Below, piece after piece: positions 63,191-64,000 of a DNA stretch of 64,000 bases (its first letter is position 1; each line of letters begins with the position of its first letter). The DNA is from Ancylobacter sp. IITR112 (lineage in GTDB: Bacteria; Pseudomonadota; Alphaproteobacteria; Rhizobiales; Xanthobacteraceae), in NCBI RefSeq assembly GCF_041415945.1, contig NZ_JBGCUS010000001.1, forward strand, positions 1,488,001-1,552,000. The letters run 5' to 3'. A model generated the notes under the pieces. That model did not search any database and was not told the DNA's origin. It was given only the letters and a program-made list of their open reading frames with translations. The translations under genes were made by a program, and so were the position numbers.

Positions 63191-64000
63191 ATGGTTCAGC
63201 CTCACGTCGCCACCGACGTTCCTCCTCCTCTCGCCGTTTCGCCCGCCGCCGGACACGCCGCCGGAGACCGGCTGCGCCCGGTGCGGCTCTGGCTTTATGT
63301 CATGGCGGCGCTGGTGGTGCTGATGGTCGTGGTCGGCGGCGCCACACGACTGACCGAGTCGGGCCTTTCCATCACGGAATGGAAGCCGGTGACCGGCACA
63401 CTGCCGCCGCTGAGTGACGCGGCCTGGCAGGCCGAGTTCGACAAGTACCGGCAGATCCCGCAATACCAGCAGATTAACCGCGGCATGAGCCTGACGGAGT
63501 TCAAATACATCTTCTGGTGGGAATGGGGCCATCGCCTGCTCGGCCGTATCATCGGCTTCGCCTTCCTGCTGCCGTTCCTGTTCTTCCTCTGGCGCGGCGT
63601 CATCGACCGGCCGCTGCGCTGGAAGCTCGCCGGACTGTTCGTGCTCGGCGGCATGCAGGGGGCTGTCGGCTGGTGGATGGTGGCATCCGGGCTGGTGAAC
63701 CGGGTGGATGTGAGCCAATACCGGCTGGCCACGCATCTCACCCTTGCCTGCATCATTCTCGCTGCCATCGTCGCTGTGGCGGTGTCGCTGAAACCGCCGC
63801 GCGAAAGCCGGGCCTCGCCCGACTGGCTGCGCAACTATGCGCGCATCCTGTTCGCGGTCGTCCTCCTGCAGATATTCCTCGGAGGTCTCGTCGCCGGGCT
63901 CGACGCCGGGCTGACCTATACGACCTGGCCGCTGATGGACGGGCACCTGGTGCCGCCGCTGGACAATCTGTTCGTGCAGCAGCCGGCCTGGCGGAACCTG
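63191..64000 (+). CDS. ctaA: Haem A synthase, 5' part
   Basis: The open frame runs 270 codons to the window edge without a stop, so the C-terminal part is missing. Membrane helices with the COX15/CtaA pattern are visible: [40 protein letters not shown], the haem-ligand histidine in [15 protein letters not shown], a second in [12 protein letters not shown], and [20 protein letters not shown]. It oxidises haem O to haem A for cytochrome c oxidase. GGAG lies before the ATG. Confidence 0.94.
   Translation, partial: MVQPHVATDVPPPLAVSPAAGHAAGDRLRPVRLWLYVMAALVVLMVVVGGATRLTESGLSITEWKPVTGTLPPLSDAAWQAEFDKYRQIPQYQQINRGMSLTEFKYIFWWEWGHRLLGRIIGFAFLLPFLFFLWRGVIDRPLRWKLAGLFVLGGMQGAVGWWMVASGLVNRVDVSQYRLATHLTLACIILAAIVAVAVSLKPPRESRASPDWLRNYARILFAVVLLQIFLGGLVAGLDAGLTYTTWPLMDGHLVPPLDNLFVQQPAWRNL

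Overview
The window is about 67% GC DNA from a chromosome of an alphaproteobacterium, most likely of the order Hyphomicrobiales (Rhizobiales). The evidence is gene content and order: an LdtR-type MarR regulator beside a DUF6163-like membrane protein; rpoZ–rsh–pyrE–pdxJ–acpS–lepB–rnc–era–recO–parC in one run; glyA–nrdR–ribD–ribE–ribH–nusB–thiL; plsX–fabH–ihfA–merR; and a CBP3-type cytochrome bc1 chaperone next to a YceD-family gene. A family close to Xanthobacteraceae is possible, but that is inference.

Positions 1–9033 are the right-hand end of a tailed prophage. From left to right it carries the 3' end of a tail-tip gene with a glycine-rich tail, a spike-base protein, a collar-type tail fibre and three further receptor-module genes of lower GC. 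Next comes a lysis cassette: a GH108 endolysin, an overlapping inner/outer spanin pair and small membrane or unknown proteins. Last is a leftward four-gene operon (8293 to 6586) that ends with a small helix-turn-helix gene and starts at a promoter whose spacer holds an inverted repeat. The prophage appears to end at the 3' end of tRNA-Pro(UGG) (9031–9107). No integrase lies in the window, so it may be at the far end of the element.

From 9.1 kb on, the DNA is chromosomal. 9.3–18.1 kb holds a KA-rich basic protein, rpsU, an NDUFS4-like complex I subunit, tRNA-Arg, a nucleoside deoxyribosyltransferase with a membrane tail, an M29 aminopeptidase, a four-repeat BON/OmpA envelope protein with two coupled microproteins, and a soluble-type lytic transglycosylase. 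18.4–23.6 kb holds dapA, smpB, the EF-P/EpmA pair, a family 5 uracil-DNA glycosylase, a NYN protein and rpoZ. 23.8–33.7 kb is a long rightward block: stringent response, pyrimidine and B6 synthesis, acyl-carrier activation, signal peptidase, RNase III, Era, RecO and ParC.

33.7–40.9 kb runs leftward: PhoX, the leucyltransferase Bpt, an RDD protein, threonine deaminase, an orphan LIV-type permease with a lipoprotein-like N terminus, and HemB. 41.2–44.4 kb holds a 3-hydroxyisobutyryl-CoA hydrolase, a DUF6163-like protein, LdtR and a histone-deacetylase-fold hydrolase. 44.7–50.3 kb is the glyA/riboflavin/nusB/thiL block. 50.4–52.5 kb holds an amino-acid binding protein and an amino-acid dehydrogenase. 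52.5–58.5 kb holds BamE, the bc1 chaperone, YceD, plsX, fabH, ihfA, a MerR regulator and an RlpA-like protein. 58.8–64.0 kb holds an ALDH7 dehydrogenase, a nitroreductase, tRNA-Pro(GGG), a Wzz/BY-kinase-like protein whose ATP loop is destroyed, a DUF2842 protein and the 5' part of ctaA.

The accessory feature most worth attention is the leftward prophage operon at 6586–8384. Small unknown proteins, a terminal HTH gene and an operator inside the promoter match the layout of anti-CRISPR/Aca operons, although no protein in it is recognised as an anti-CRISPR. No CRISPR array, insertion sequence or rRNA gene was seen.
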